Below, in pieces: positions 15,004 to 23,888 of a stretch of DNA of 64,000 nucleotides. Under the pieces are notes generated by a model, which was given only the letters and a program-made list of their open reading frames with translations, was not told where the DNA came from and did not search any database. How positions within the stretch are numbered: position 1 is the stretch's first letter; each line of letters opens with the position of its first letter. The position numbers were made by a program, and so were the translations under genes. The DNA comes from Thiotrichales bacterium (GTDB lineage Bacteria; Pseudomonadota; Gammaproteobacteria; HK1). The DNA lies in NCBI GenBank assembly GCA_026709935.1, contig JAPOSC010000064.1, positions 24,761 to 88,760 on the forward strand. The letters run 5' to 3'.

Positions 15004-16131
15004 ATGATTCGACTTGGAAACGGACCTTTCGCACCGCATGACCGGAGCTGGCGAAGCTTGAGCCGGCGACGGTTCCTCAAGCAGGCGGGCGCCGGCGCCG
15101 CCCTCGTCGGAATGGGCGCCGCCGGCCTCCCCGGACCGGCGCTCGCAACCGACTACATCACCTTTCTCACCTGGTGCGATCACCTCGATCCGCGGCTGCT
15201 CGGCGGGTTCCGCGACATGACCGGCATCGAGGTGAAGGGCAAATCCTACGAGGGCACCGGCACCGCCCTCGCCATCAAGGACCAGTCGCTGCCCGGGGAG
15301 TGGGATCTGATCTGCGTGGACCTGCAGGACACCCCCATGGTGGGGCGCCAGGGATACCTCGCCGAGCTCGACGACAGTCGCGTGCCGTGGGACCGGATCC
15401 TCCCCGGCATTCGCGAACAGCCCCATACCTATACCGACGGCAAGCTGTACGGAATTCCGGACAAGTTCGGCTACTACGGACTCGCCTACAACAAGGACCG
15501 GGTCGACCCGGCCGAAGCCAGAACCGCGGAGATCATGTGGAACCCCAGGTACAAGGGGCGCATCGCGGTCTACGACTACTATTTTCCCATCATCCAGTTG
15601 GTCGGCCTCGCCCGGGGGCTCGCACCCAAGGACATCACGGTCGAGAACCTGGAGTCGACGATCCGCAAGCCCCTGCTCGCGCTCAAGGCCAACACCCTGG
15701 TGGTCGGCGACATCGTGACCGCATTGAATGCGCTGCACGGCGAGTCGGTGGACATGATCGTGGGGGGCGCCGAGTTCATGGTGGCCCTCGACATGGTCGA
15801 GAACAAGTCGCTCGACTACAACGTGTTCGACGAGGGTGCGCTGTTGTGGAACGAGAGCCTCGGGATCTTCGCCGATTCGCAGCGCAAGGACGCCTGCTGG
15901 CAGTTCATCGACTGGACGATGTCGCCGCAAGGGCAGCGCTACCTCGCGACTTCCGAGTGCTTCTGGGCGAACCCGGTGCGCAGCGACACACCGCTGACCG
16001 AGGAAGAGGCGAAGATTCTTCGGTGGGACCAGCAGGTCGACATCCTGAAGAACGCCCATCCCTCGACCATCGGCGCTCCGGAACTCGACGGGGCGATGCT
16101 TGATCTGTGGCAGGAGTTCCTCGCGTCCTGA
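15004..16131 (+). CDS. ABC transporter substrate-binding protein, PotD-like, Tat-exported
   Basis: This periplasmic binding protein of the spermidine/putrescine (PotD) type has 375 residues. The N terminus carries a twin-arginine signal, SRRRFLKQAGAGAAL followed by a hydrophobic stretch and an Ala-rich cleavage region ending PALA, so it is probably exported folded. The mature part starts DYITFLTWCDHLDP and has the family features GKLYGIPDKFGYYGLAYNK and CWQFIDWTMSPQGQRYL. The ATG at 15004 is chosen because GGGGGAG lies seven bases upstream; a GTG at 14941 is in frame but lacks one. Two permease genes follow. The ligand is not known: the family binds polyamines and other cationic amines, and the adjacent ureohydrolase genes suggest a guanidine compound. 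Confidence 0.88.
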   Translation: MIRLGNGPFAPHDRSWRSLSRRRFLKQAGAGAALVGMGAAGLPGPALATDYITFLTWCDHLDPRLLGGFRDMTGIEVKGKSYEGTGTALAIKDQSLPGEWDLICVDLQDTPMVGRQGYLAELDDSRVPWDRILPGIREQPHTYTDGKLYGIPDKFGYYGLAYNKDRVDPAEARTAEIMWNPRYKGRIAVYDYYFPIIQLVGLARGLAPKDITVENLESTIRKPLLALKANTLVVGDIVTALNALHGESVDMIVGGAEFMVALDMVENKSLDYNVFDEGALLWNESLGIFADSQRKDACWQFIDWTMSPQGQRYLATSECFWANPVRSDTPLTEEEAKILRWDQQVDILKNAHPSTIGAPELDGAMLDLWQEFLAS

Positions 16132-16180
16132 GACATGACCCGGCCGTGACCTCCCCCGGCCGGCCCCGGGTACCCGGACG

Positions 16181-17047
16181 ATGAGTACCCCGCCCTCTTC
16201 ATCCGGGTATCGCTTCGATCTCGCGAAGTGGGCCACCGTCCCCACGCTGCTGTGGACCGCACTCTTCTTCGCGGCTCCGCTCCTCTTCATGCTGGCGGTG
16301 AGCACCTGGAAACGGGGCCGAGGCACGCTCGATCCGGTGTGGGATCTCGGCAACTACGAGAAGATCTTCTCCAAGAGCTACCTCCTCCAGGGACTGTTCA
16401 ACTCGCTGGAGGTATCGCTGATCGTAGTGGTGGTCAGCGTGCTGGTCGCGTATCCGCTCGCGTACATGCTCGCCTACCGCGTGCCGGCTCGCTGGCAGAA
16501 GCTCCTCCTGGTGCTGCTGATCCTGCCGTTCTGGACCTCCTACCTCGTCCGCTCCTATGCCTGGTCGGTGGTGCTGGGCGACAACGGCATCGTGAACTCC
16601 GCTCTGCTGGCGATCCACATCATCGAGGAGCCCTTGCAGCTCAACTACCGGCGGGGGGCCACCGTGCTCGGTTTCGTCCACTTCTTCGCCATGCTGCTCA
16701 CCCTCACCATCTACGCCAACCTGGTACAGATCAGCCCCTCGTACCACCGGGCGGCGGCGGACCTGGGGGCTTCCGCATTGCAGACCTTCATCCGGATCAC
16801 GCTGCCCCTGAGCCTCCCCGGAATCATGGTCGGCGCGTTCCTCACCTTCGTGATCACCATGGGCGATTTCATCACGCCCCAGATTCTCGGAGGCGCGAAG
16901 GAGCTGCTCCTGCCGCAATCGATCATCCTGCAGATACAGCGGGCCGCGGACATTCCCATGGCCGCGGCAATGAGCGTGCTGCTGATGCTGGCCGTGACCA
17001 TCGTCTACTTCGCGTTCTCCCGATGGCTGCGACTGAGCCGGATGTAG
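16181..17047 (+). CDS. ABC transporter permease, PotB-like
   Basis: This inner-membrane permease has 288 residues with about six hydrophobic helices, the first at residues 18-40 (LLWTALFFAAPLLFML). The cytoplasmic EAA loop that contacts the ATPase is visible as YHRAAADLGASALQTFIRITLPLS. Start ATG at 16181 with only a weak ribosome-binding site. It sits 49 bases after the binding protein and 15 bases before the partner permease, in one operon. It should form the heterodimeric channel with the next gene product. Confidence 0.88.
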   Translation: MSTPPSSSGYRFDLAKWATVPTLLWTALFFAAPLLFMLAVSTWKRGRGTLDPVWDLGNYEKIFSKSYLLQGLFNSLEVSLIVVVVSVLVAYPLAYMLAYRVPARWQKLLLVLLILPFWTSYLVRSYAWSVVLGDNGIVNSALLAIHIIEEPLQLNYRRGATVLGFVHFFAMLLTLTIYANLVQISPSYHRAAADLGASALQTFIRITLPLSLPGIMVGAFLTFVITMGDFITPQILGGAKELLLPQSIILQIQRAADIPMAAAMSVLLMLAVTIVYFAFSRWLRLSRM

Positions 17048-17062
17048 CGGGCCGACGGCGTC

Positions 17063-17848
17063 ATGCGCTGGCTCCGCCACGGCATCGGATGGACCTGGCT
17101 GGCGCTCGGCTACACGTTCGTCTTCCTGCCCGTGGTAGTGCTGGTGCTGTTCTCCTTCACCTCGCGAGACGTGCCTCTTCCGCCCTTCGAAGGTCCGAGC
17201 CTGGAGTGGTACCAGCGGATATTCGACAACGACCGCATGGTGGACGCGCTGGTCAACTCCGTGGTGCTGGCGGCAGTGTCGTCGTTCGTGGCGACGGTGC
17301 TCGGCTTCCTCGGCGCCTACGGCATTGCGCGTCACCGCAGCCGCTGGGAAGGGGTCATGCGCTACGTCATCATGGCCCCCATTACCGTCTCGTACCTGAT
17401 CGTCGGGATCGGACTGCTGGTCACCTTCCATGTCATGGGCGTGCCCAAGTCACTGTGGGCGGTCGGCGTGGGCCATGTGGTGATCAACCTGCCGCTGTGC
17501 TTCTCCATCATCCTCGCCGGACTCGGGGAGCACCAGCGCAACCTGGAACGGGCCGCTCAGGACCTGGGAGCGAGCGAGCTGGCAGCGCTGTTGAGAGTAA
17601 CCGTCCCCGTCTCGCTCCCCTCCATCCTGGCGGCCTACTGCCTGTCCTTCACGCTGTCGTGGGACGAATTCATCATCGCCTTCCTCCTCACGCGCTTCGA
17701 CGTGACATTGCCGGTCATGCTCTTCGAACTTCTGCGCGGCGGCAGCAGCCCCGAACTCAACGCGGCGGGCAGCGTGGTGTTCGGTATCTCCATGAGCGTG
17801 GTCCTGATCGCGGCCGCGGTCGCGATGATCGGCCGTCGCCGCGCCTGA
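17063..17848 (+). CDS. ABC transporter permease, PotC-like
   Basis: This second permease of the importer has 261 residues and six predicted helices, beginning WTWLALGYTFVFLPVVVLVL. The EAA loop reads NLERAAQDLGASELAALLRV, with the conserved Gly. It follows the PotB-like gene by 15 bases. It is the last gene of this strand segment: the ATPase gene faces it from the other strand, with a 66-base gap, so the importer genes are not all in one transcript. Confidence 0.88.
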   Translation: MRWLRHGIGWTWLALGYTFVFLPVVVLVLFSFTSRDVPLPPFEGPSLEWYQRIFDNDRMVDALVNSVVLAAVSSFVATVLGFLGAYGIARHRSRWEGVMRYVIMAPITVSYLIVGIGLLVTFHVMGVPKSLWAVGVGHVVINLPLCFSIILAGLGEHQRNLERAAQDLGASELAALLRVTVPVSLPSILAAYCLSFTLSWDEFIIAFLLTRFDVTLPVMLFELLRGGSSPELNAAGSVVFGISMSVVLIAAAVAMIGRRRA

Positions 17849-17914
17849 GTTTCGACGCCGGCGCCGCGGCATCCGGTCCGACTGCGGAATCCACCGGGAG
17901 CGGTCCGGATACGC

Positions 17915-19003
17915 TCAGTCGGCGAGCAGGACGAGATCCTCGCGCCGCACGAACACCTCGGGCCGATCACCGCTACGGACGGGATGCTCCGCCGGCACCC
18001 GGATCAGCAGATCCGTCTCGCCTTCCTGCATCGAGACGGCGTGGCAGCGGCGGTGCGCACCCTGAAACACGGTCTCCCGGATGGTCACCCGACCAAAGGA
18101 GATTGCGCCCGCAACCGGCCCGAGCCTGATGTGTTCGGGTCGGACCGAGAGGTGCACGGTCGTCGTCCCGTCCGGCGCCCTGCCCTCCATCCGCACCTCG
18201 GCGAACGGCGTGCGCAGGTGCAAAAGGCCGTCGCGCCGGCCGGACACGGTGGCGGCGAGGATGTTGCTCTCGCCCATGAAGGTCGCGGTGAACAGGGTGG
18301 TCGGAGCGAGATAGACCCGGTCCGGCGAGCCGAGATCCTCGATTCGCCCGCGATTCAGCACCACGATCCGGTCCGCGATGTGCATCGCTTCTTCCTGATC
18401 GTGCGTGACGTGAACGGAGGTGACGCCGAGTTTCTTCTGGAGCCCGACCAGCTCTTCCTGCATCTGGCGCCGGAGACCGAGATCGAGCGCTCCCAGCGGC
18501 TCGTCCAGAAGCAGCACCGTGGGCTTCACGGCAATCGCCCGTGCGAGCGCGACCCGCTGGCGCTGGCCCCCGCTGAGCTGGTGAATGGAGCGCTTGCCGA
18601 AACCTTCGAGCCCCACCATGCGCAGTGCCTCGTCCACCCGGCCCTGGCGCTCGGGCTTGCGCACCTTGCGCATTTCCAGGCCGAAACCGACATTGGCTTC
18701 GACGGTCATGTGGGGAAACAGTGCGTAGTCCTGAAACACGGTCACGGTAGGCCGCCGTGAAGCGGGCAGCGTGGTGACATCCTGCCCTTCGATGAATATC
18801 CGTCCCGCGCTGGGGGTGATGAACCCCCCCAGCATCGCGAGGATCGTGGTCTTCCCACTGCCCGAGGGGCCGAGCAGCACCACGAACTCGCCCCGGTCGA
18901 TGGCGAGGTTCACAGCGTCCACCGCGACCGCCTCGCCGTAAGTCTTGCGAACGCCGCGCAGTTCCACCAGTGGCCCGTCCGATCCGCGCCCTGTCGGGTT
19001 CAC
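17915..19003 (-). CDS. ABC transporter ATP-binding protein, PotA-like
   Basis: This is the ATPase presumed to drive the neighbouring importer. It has GPSGSGKTT (Walker A), a Q-loop at VFQDYALFPH, the signature LSGGQRQRVALARA, DEPLGALD (Walker B), and the H-loop VTHDQEEAMHIADRI. A C-terminal TOBE-type domain (about 270-360) follows. GTG at 19003 is chosen because GGGGG lies six bases upstream, giving 362 residues; an ATG at 19033 would add 10. It is convergent with the two permease genes and divergent from hypB, sharing a 102-base control region with it, unlike the single pot operon usual for this family. Confidence 0.88.
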   Translation of the reverse strand: MNPTGRGSDGPLVELRGVRKTYGEAVAVDAVNLAIDRGEFVVLLGPSGSGKTTILAMLGGFITPSAGRIFIEGQDVTTLPASRRPTVTVFQDYALFPHMTVEANVGFGLEMRKVRKPERQGRVDEALRMVGLEGFGKRSIHQLSGGQRQRVALARAIAVKPTVLLLDEPLGALDLGLRRQMQEELVGLQKKLGVTSVHVTHDQEEAMHIADRIVVLNRGRIEDLGSPDRVYLAPTTLFTATFMGESNILAATVSGRRDGLLHLRTPFAEVRMEGRAPDGTTTVHLSVRPEHIRLGPVAGAISFGRVTIRETVFQGAHRRCHAVSMQEGETDLLIRVPAEHPVRSGDRPEVFVRREDLVLLAD

Positions 19004-19105
19004 TTGATTCCCCCGTTTCCTCCCGATTAGCATTTACTCTCATATCGGATCGCCTTTCAACGCTGCGGGCGGAAGTCCGTCGGGCCCTTCTGTGGAGGTG
19101 GACTC

Positions 19106-20035
19106 ATGTGCTCGGTATGCGGTTGCAACGATGTCGGTGCCGACGGTCATGCTCACGTTGAACCCACCGGCCATCATCGCGTCCACACGCATCGTCACCA
19201 TCACGCCCACACCGAGGCTGGCGACACCGAGGCTGGCGACACCGGGTCTGGCGACGGACATCGGCATGTCCACGGCCACGACCATTACGGGACAGGACCG
19301 GCCGGACTCACCGTGCCGGGATTCACTCAGGCGCGCCTGATCGAAATCGAGCAGGACATTCTCTCCCGGAACGATGCGGACGCTGCCGCCAACCGGCGGC
19401 GGCTGACCGAGCGGGGGGTGCTCGCGCTCAACCTGATGTCGAGCCCGGGGGGCGGCAAGACCACCCTGCTCGTCGAGACCATCGAGGCCCTGAAGGGCAC
19501 GCTCGCGATCGGGGTGGTGGAAGGGGATCAGGAGACCAGCAACGACGCAGAGCGCATCAGGGCGTGCGCGGTGCCGGCGGTGCAGATCAATACCGGCCGC
19601 GGCTGTCATCTGGATGCGCACATGGTCGGACACGCGCTGGACGACCTGCCGCTCGCGCCGGGCGGCGTGGTGTTCATCGAGAACGTGGGCAATCTGGTGT
19701 GCCCGGCCGCCTTCGACCTCGGCGAAGCCTGCAAGGTGGTTATCCTCTCGGTCACCGAAGGCGAAGACAAGCCGCTCAAGTACCCCGACATGTTCGCGGC
19801 AGCCGACCTCATGCTGCTCGGCAAGACGGATCTCCTGCCGCACGTGGACTTCGATCCGGAGCGGGCGCTGGGGTACGCCCGACGGGTGAACCCGACCATC
19901 GCCGAGATCCGTCTCTCCGCCCGCAGCGGAGAGGGCATGGCGGCGTGGCTGGACTGGATTCTCGCCCGAGCCCGGAAGGCGGCGAAGGGTGCCGTCTCCA
20001 GTGTCCCCTCGCACGACGCTCCCGCTCATGCATGA
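19106..20035 (+). CDS. hypB: Nickel-chaperone GTPase HypB-like
   Basis: This is a HypB-family GTPase, 309 residues, that delivers nickel to a target metalloenzyme. The N terminus MCSVCGC is the high-affinity CxxCGC metal site. It is followed by a His-rich stretch (residues 15-60, with some 16 His) that can store nickel. The G domain starts with the P-loop [12 protein letters not shown] (about 111-122), then [15 protein letters not shown], the metal-site motif [10 protein letters not shown], and VGNLVCPA. Start ATG at 19106 has a perfect GGAGG seven bases upstream. It overlaps hypA by eight bases and heads the hypB-hypA-ureohydrolase cluster. No hydrogenase genes are present, so its client is most likely the ureohydrolase downstream. 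Such HypB/HypA relatives serve the nickel-dependent guanidine and metformin hydrolases. Confidence 0.93.
   Translation: MCSVCGCNDVGADGHAHVEPTGHHRVHTHRHHHAHTEAGDTEAGDTGSGDGHRHVHGHDHYGTGPAGLTVPGFTQARLIEIEQDILSRNDADAAANRRRLTERGVLALNLMSSPGGGKTTLLVETIEALKGTLAIGVVEGDQETSNDAERIRACAVPAVQINTGRGCHLDAHMVGHALDDLPLAPGGVVFIENVGNLVCPAAFDLGEACKVVILSVTEGEDKPLKYPDMFAAADLMLLGKTDLLPHVDFDPERALGYARRVNPTIAEIRLSARSGEGMAAWLDWILARARKAAKGAVSSVPSHDAPAHA
19211..19255 (+). repeat. Three 15-bp tandem repeats inside hypB
   Basis: Two identical units ACCGAGGCTGGCGAC and a third with two changes encode [15 protein letters not shown] (residues 36-50). They form a flexible spacer between two His-rich clusters. Confidence 0.9.
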
Positions 20036-20399
20036 GCTCGCGCTGGCCCGGAGTCTCATCGAGATGGTCGACGACTACGCGCTCGCACACGGCGCGCGGC
20101 GGGTCACGCGGGTGCACGTGCGGCTCGGAGTGCAGTCGGCCCTGACCCGCGCCTTGCACGTGAGCTTTCGGGCCGCTTCGAGGGGCACGCGCTGCGACGG
20201 GGCGACGCTCGACATCGAGGTAATCCCGCTGACCGTCCACTGCCGCCTCTGCGACGGCGTGAAGACACCGAGCGGACCCTGGAACTTTCGCTGCCCCGAC
20301 TGCGGCCGCGCGACGCACGAGATCGTGACGGGACGCGAGATGCAACTCGCCGCCATCGTGCTCGGGAATGACGGCGGCGCCGCCACCCACCCCGGGTAA
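20028..20399 (+). CDS. hypA: Nickel-insertion protein HypA-like
   Basis: HypA-family proteins hand nickel to the apo-enzyme together with HypB. The 123-residue product starts [18 protein letters not shown], with the conserved nickel-binding His2 in the M-H-E motif. A zinc-ribbon carries CRLCDG and FRCPDCG pairs, the usual CxxC...CxxC structural zinc site. The start ATG at 20028 overlaps the hypB stop by eight bases, so the two are translationally coupled. A longer frame from 19989 is rejected because the nickel-binding N terminus must be free. The next gene starts 20 bases later. In this context it should be an accessory protein of the ureohydrolase complex rather than of a hydrogenase. Confidence 0.92.
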   Translation: MHELALARSLIEMVDDYALAHGARRVTRVHVRLGVQSALTRALHVSFRAASRGTRCDGATLDIEVIPLTVHCRLCDGVKTPSGPWNFRCPDCGRATHEIVTGREMQLAAIVLGNDGGAATHPG

Positions 20400-20419
20400 T
20401 ACACTGAAGGCCGAATGCA

Positions 20420-21499
20420 ATGGGAGTCCAGCCCGAAAATCCGTGGTCCTTCGTCCCTCATCAGCACCGGGGACCTCATCAGGAGTGCGATCCGGAAGCC
20501 CACACCCGTTCCCCCACCCGGCACAACGCCTCGTTCAAGTCGGCGGGGATCATGACCTTCATGGGCGCTCCCTACTGCCCGCCGGAACGGGACCGGATCC
20601 GCGAGATGGGCGCCAGGGTCTGCTTCCTCGGTGCTCCCTGGGATCTCGGCACCATCGTACGCACCGGCACCTCCAGCGGCCCCCAGGGCATACGGGAAGC
20701 CTCCACCCAGTACTTCCCCTACATGTTCGAGTATGACGTCGATCTGATGACCTTCTTTCGCGTCATCGACTGCGGCGACGTTCCCAACGTGCCCGGCAAC
20801 AACGAGCTGTCGCAGCAGTACATCTGCGACTATGTGGGCGAATGCCTGGAAGGTGGGGCCAAGGTCATCCTGGTGGGAGGTGACCATTCCGTACCGATCC
20901 CGGGCGCCTGCGCGCTCTCGCAATACCTTGCCCGGCACCGGCCCGGGGCGAAGATGGGCTACCTGCATATCGATTGTCACCTTGATGCCGCGGTCGACTG
21001 GGGTGGCAACGAGCTCACCAACGCGTCCGGGCCACCCATGGCTCTGAAGCTCCCCAACTGCAACGGCGAGAACATGGCCCACCTGGGGTCGCGCAACGGA
21101 CTCAACCCGAAGGACTGGATGGACTTCTGGATCGACAACCGCATCCCGGTGATCCCCATGACGGAGGTAGTCGAGCGCGGGATCGACGCCTGTGCCCGGG
21201 ACATCTTCGAGCGCGCCGCGAACGGAACCGAAGCCATCTACTGCTCCTGGGACACGGACTCGATGGACCATAGCTGCATGCCGGGCACCTCCTGCCCGGA
21301 GAGCTTTGGAATCAAGGCGCGCGAGGCGCTGCAGATTGCACGTATCGCCGGCGAGTACGGGGTGGACGTGCTGGAACTCGCGGAGCTCGCTCCGGTATTC
21401 GATACCAGTCAGATCAGCACCAAGCTGGCCTGCAACCTCGTCTACCACTACCTGGGAAGTCGGGCCGCGACGCTACGCGCTCGCAACGAGGCTCCGTAG
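20420..21499 (+). CDS. Ureohydrolase, predicted catalytic alpha subunit of a Ni-dependent guanidine-compound hydrolase
   Basis: This 359-residue protein belongs to the arginase/agmatinase (ureohydrolase) superfamily, which hydrolyses guanidinium groups with two bound metals. All six ligand positions are intact: H156 in GGDHS, D185, H187 and D189 in IDCHLDA, D278 and D280 in SWDTDSMD. The usual Ala of the DAHxD motif is Cys here, and the usual Pro after the third Asp of the last motif is absent. A 45-residue N-terminal extension precedes the core. It lies 20 bases after hypA and is followed by a ligand-poor paralogue. That set (hypB, hypA, intact plus degenerate ureohydrolase) matches the heteromeric Ni2+ dimethylguanidine/metformin hydrolases, in which only the alpha subunit binds metal. 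The substrate is inferred; N,N-dimethylguanidine or guanidine are the leading guesses. Agmatinase is less likely. Confidence 0.85.
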   Translation: MGVQPENPWSFVPHQHRGPHQECDPEAHTRSPTRHNASFKSAGIMTFMGAPYCPPERDRIREMGARVCFLGAPWDLGTIVRTGTSSGPQGIREASTQYFPYMFEYDVDLMTFFRVIDCGDVPNVPGNNELSQQYICDYVGECLEGGAKVILVGGDHSVPIPGACALSQYLARHRPGAKMGYLHIDCHLDAAVDWGGNELTNASGPPMALKLPNCNGENMAHLGSRNGLNPKDWMDFWIDNRIPVIPMTEVVERGIDACARDIFERAANGTEAIYCSWDTDSMDHSCMPGTSCPESFGIKAREALQIARIAGEYGVDVLELAELAPVFDTSQISTKLACNLVYHYLGSRAATLRARNEAP

Positions 21500-21538
21500 G
21501 CTTCCGCGCCTGCCGAACCATCACCGGGAGTCCGGTTC

Positions 21539-22588
21539 ATGAACCCTGCCAAGGCATTCGCCCACCTGTTTTCGCCGCTTGCGGACGAGGACGCCGACAA
21601 CTACCGCAACCCGGGACAGATCTCGTTCCTGCGAGCGCCCTTCGTCCCCATCGACAGTGCCGAGCTGCGGGAAGTCGACGCGGAGTACGCGTTCATCGGC
21701 GTGCCCTTCGACGAGGGCAACGTCGGGAAGCCGGGCTGCGAGGACGGCCCCCGCGAGTTCCGGGTCGCCTCCCTCGACTACTTTCCCTACTGGTTCGAGT
21801 TCAACGTGGACCTGCACGGCTGCGCCGTCGACTGCGGCGACGTCTCCATGCCGAGGGTGAATCCCGCGCTCGCCCGGGAACGCATCTACGAGGCGGTGCG
21901 GACCGCGCTGGAGGCCGGCTTCAATCCGATCATCTGCGGCGGCGATCGGTCGATCTCCATTCCCGCGTCCAGAGCGCTCTCCGATCATCTGGGGCAGGAC
22001 CGGCGAATGGGCTACCTGCATCTCGGGGCCCATCTGGACTTCGCCGATCGGTGGGCCGGCGAGTCTCACGTCAGCACCTGCGCCATGGCGCGCATCACGG
22101 AACTCGGCAATCTCGATCCCGGCAACGTCGCCCACATCGGAGCCCGCAACTCCTTCAACCCCAGAGACCACGTGGATCTCGCGAAGGACCGCGGCGTCCG
22201 GTTCCACCCCATGCTTGAAGTGCTCGAACGCGGTGTCGACGAGGTTCTGGACGAGGTGGTGGCCAGGGTGTGGAGCGGCACCGACGGGCAGTACCTGAGC
22301 TTCAACTTCAACGTCATGGATTCCTCGTGCGCGCCGGGGGTGACCGCCACCGAGCCCGGCGGCCTGGAGGCGCGCGAGATCATGCGGGTCGCGGCGAGGA
22401 TCGCCGATGCCGGAGGACCGACGGTCATCGACGTGTCCGAGCTGTGCCCGATGTTCGACGTGAGCGGCTCGACCTCGCGCATGGCGGTCTGCGTCGTACT
22501 CCGGATCCTGGCCGGCGTCGCGCGCCACAACGGAAAGACTCTGGACGATTCCCTGCGCCGGCCCGGTTGGCGGCACGGGCAACGGTAG
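21539..22588 (+). CDS. Degenerate ureohydrolase paralogue, predicted non-catalytic beta subunit
   Basis: This 349-residue ureohydrolase homologue clearly shares the fold and surrounding motifs of the previous gene (YFPYWFEFNVDLHGCAVDCGD; AHIGARNSFNPRD). Four of the six metal ligands are replaced: R137 for His in GGDRS, G163 for Asp in HLGAHLD, and N256 and N258 for Asp in SFNFNVMD. Only H165 and D167 remain, so it should not hold a dinuclear metal site. The frame is intact, codon use looks like its neighbours', and ATG at 21539 has GGGAG eight bases upstream, so it is not a pseudogene. The simplest reading is a structural or regulatory partner of the upstream subunit, as in the alpha2-beta4 metformin hydrolase. 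It is the last gene of the operon, facing an EamA gene. Confidence 0.85.
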   Translation: MNPAKAFAHLFSPLADEDADNYRNPGQISFLRAPFVPIDSAELREVDAEYAFIGVPFDEGNVGKPGCEDGPREFRVASLDYFPYWFEFNVDLHGCAVDCGDVSMPRVNPALARERIYEAVRTALEAGFNPIICGGDRSISIPASRALSDHLGQDRRMGYLHLGAHLDFADRWAGESHVSTCAMARITELGNLDPGNVAHIGARNSFNPRDHVDLAKDRGVRFHPMLEVLERGVDEVLDEVVARVWSGTDGQYLSFNFNVMDSSCAPGVTATEPGGLEAREIMRVAARIADAGGPTVIDVSELCPMFDVSGSTSRMAVCVVLRILAGVARHNGKTLDDSLRRPGWRHGQR

Positions 22589-22764
22589 TCGGCTCACGCT
22601 CGACACGCGTCCGGAGCGCACTCGACCTCGTCGCCGCTCACCGTCAGCTCCCGCGCGGCGTTGGAACCGTCTCCGACGTTAGCCGGCCTCCTCGCGATGC
22701 GGTCGGGCCACGATGACCGGGGAATGGATACCCTCCGGAACCCGACCGCTTCCCGGCTGTCTCT

Positions 22765-23658
22765 TCAGGCCCGGCGCGGACCGGTCGACGGCAGCACTTC
22801 GACCAGCGCCGCACCGACGATGAGCACCGATCCGATGATCCGGGCGATGCCGAAGGGCTCGCCGGCCAGCACCGCGGCCGATACCAGTCCCGTGATCACC
22901 TCCAGCATCAGCAACAGTCCGGCCCGGCCGGGACTGAGGAGCCGCACCCCCCACAGGATCCCTCCCATGCTCGCGATGGTCACCACCGCGACCACCACAA
23001 CGATGGCCGCCGCTCCGGGGGTGACGACCGGCGCCGGCCCGGACATGACCGGCAGCAGGGAGATGACCGCGATCACCGTGGCGCCACCCGCGAAGAAGGA
23101 CGTGGTGTGCGCAACCGGCGAGACCGTGGCGTCCTGATGCACGCGCAGGCTGCCGAGCGCCCACATCGCGCCGGCGATCAACGCGCACCAGTCGCCGGAA
23201 CTGCGCGGCAGGGGCACACCACCCTCGCCCCCCAGTACCACCCAGAGCCCGCCGAGCCCCAGCCCCAGCGCGGCGAGTCGCGAACCGGTGAACCGTTCGG
23301 CAAGCAGCAGGCGGCCGAGCACGGTGGCCCACACCGGACTCAGGTAAAACAGCAGGATCGCGGCCGCGACCTCGGTGAGGACGAGCGACACGGAATAGAG
23401 CACGAAGGAGCCCCCGGTGAGCAGACCGGTCGCGAACATGCGCGGGGTGAGTGCGGCCCGCGCGGGACGATGCCGGAGCAGGACCGGGACGAGGAGCGCG
23501 AGCCCCACCACGAACAGGCCGAGCGTGATCCACACCGCGCCCACGCCCCGCGCGTCGAGGTGCCGCACCGGTATCCAGTACAACCCCCAGAGCGCACCGG
23601 AGACCGCAATTGCGGTCTCGGAGGCGGTGAGTCGCGGGAATATCACAAGGCGGCGCAC
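22765..23658 (-). CDS. EamA/DMT-family transporter
   Basis: About 297 residues form ten hydrophobic helices arranged as two EamA repeats of five, the layout of drug/metabolite exporters such as RhaT or YdcZ relatives. The first repeat starts ASETAIAVSGALWGLYWIPVRH and the second around SSGDWCALIAGAMWALGS. The substrate is unknown; export of amines, amino acids or metabolites is typical. The start is taken as GTG at 23658 (an in-frame GTG at 23646 is possible); no good ribosome-binding site is seen. The same frame is open to 24366 but overlaps the GMC gene, and that upstream part has no membrane or family character. It is convergent with the ureohydrolase operon. Confidence 0.85.
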   Translation of the reverse strand: MRRLVIFPRLTASETAIAVSGALWGLYWIPVRHLDARGVGAVWITLGLFVVGLALLVPVLLRHRPARAALTPRMFATGLLTGGSFVLYSVSLVLTEVAAAILLFYLSPVWATVLGRLLLAERFTGSRLAALGLGLGGLWVVLGGEGGVPLPRSSGDWCALIAGAMWALGSLRVHQDATVSPVAHTTSFFAGGATVIAVISLLPVMSGPAPVVTPGAAAIVVVVAVVTIASMGGILWGVRLLSPGRAGLLLMLEVITGLVSAAVLAGEPFGIARIIGSVLIVGAALVEVLPSTGPRRA

Positions 23659-23888
23659 ACCGGCGCCGGATGATTCACCACGATCAGGCGGTTGCGCAGA
23701 GACACGTTTTCGTCCCGACTGGCCATGAACGTACCGATATCGCGAGGACGCGCTTCCCGAGTTCGAAGCCGTCTCCCCCTCCCGTGCAACCGCGACGCCC
23801 CGGAGCAGGAACCGCGCGCCGGCCGCCAGGATTCGGACCCGGCGGCGAATGCGCAACCGCGGCCCGCGCGGACGGCGGCAAAAAACCG

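Noticed and set aside
19106..20399. HypA/HypB as part of a [NiFe]-hydrogenase cluster
   Set aside because: No hydrogenase structural gene and no hypC, D, E or F is in the window. The ureohydrolase genes are the nearest clients.
20420..21499. Simple agmatinase (speB) call for the first ureohydrolase
   Set aside because: The motifs fit the superfamily, but the HypB/HypA genes, the degenerate partner and the Cys in the DAHxD motif point away from Mn-type agmatinase. The substrate remains inferred, so no gene symbol is given.
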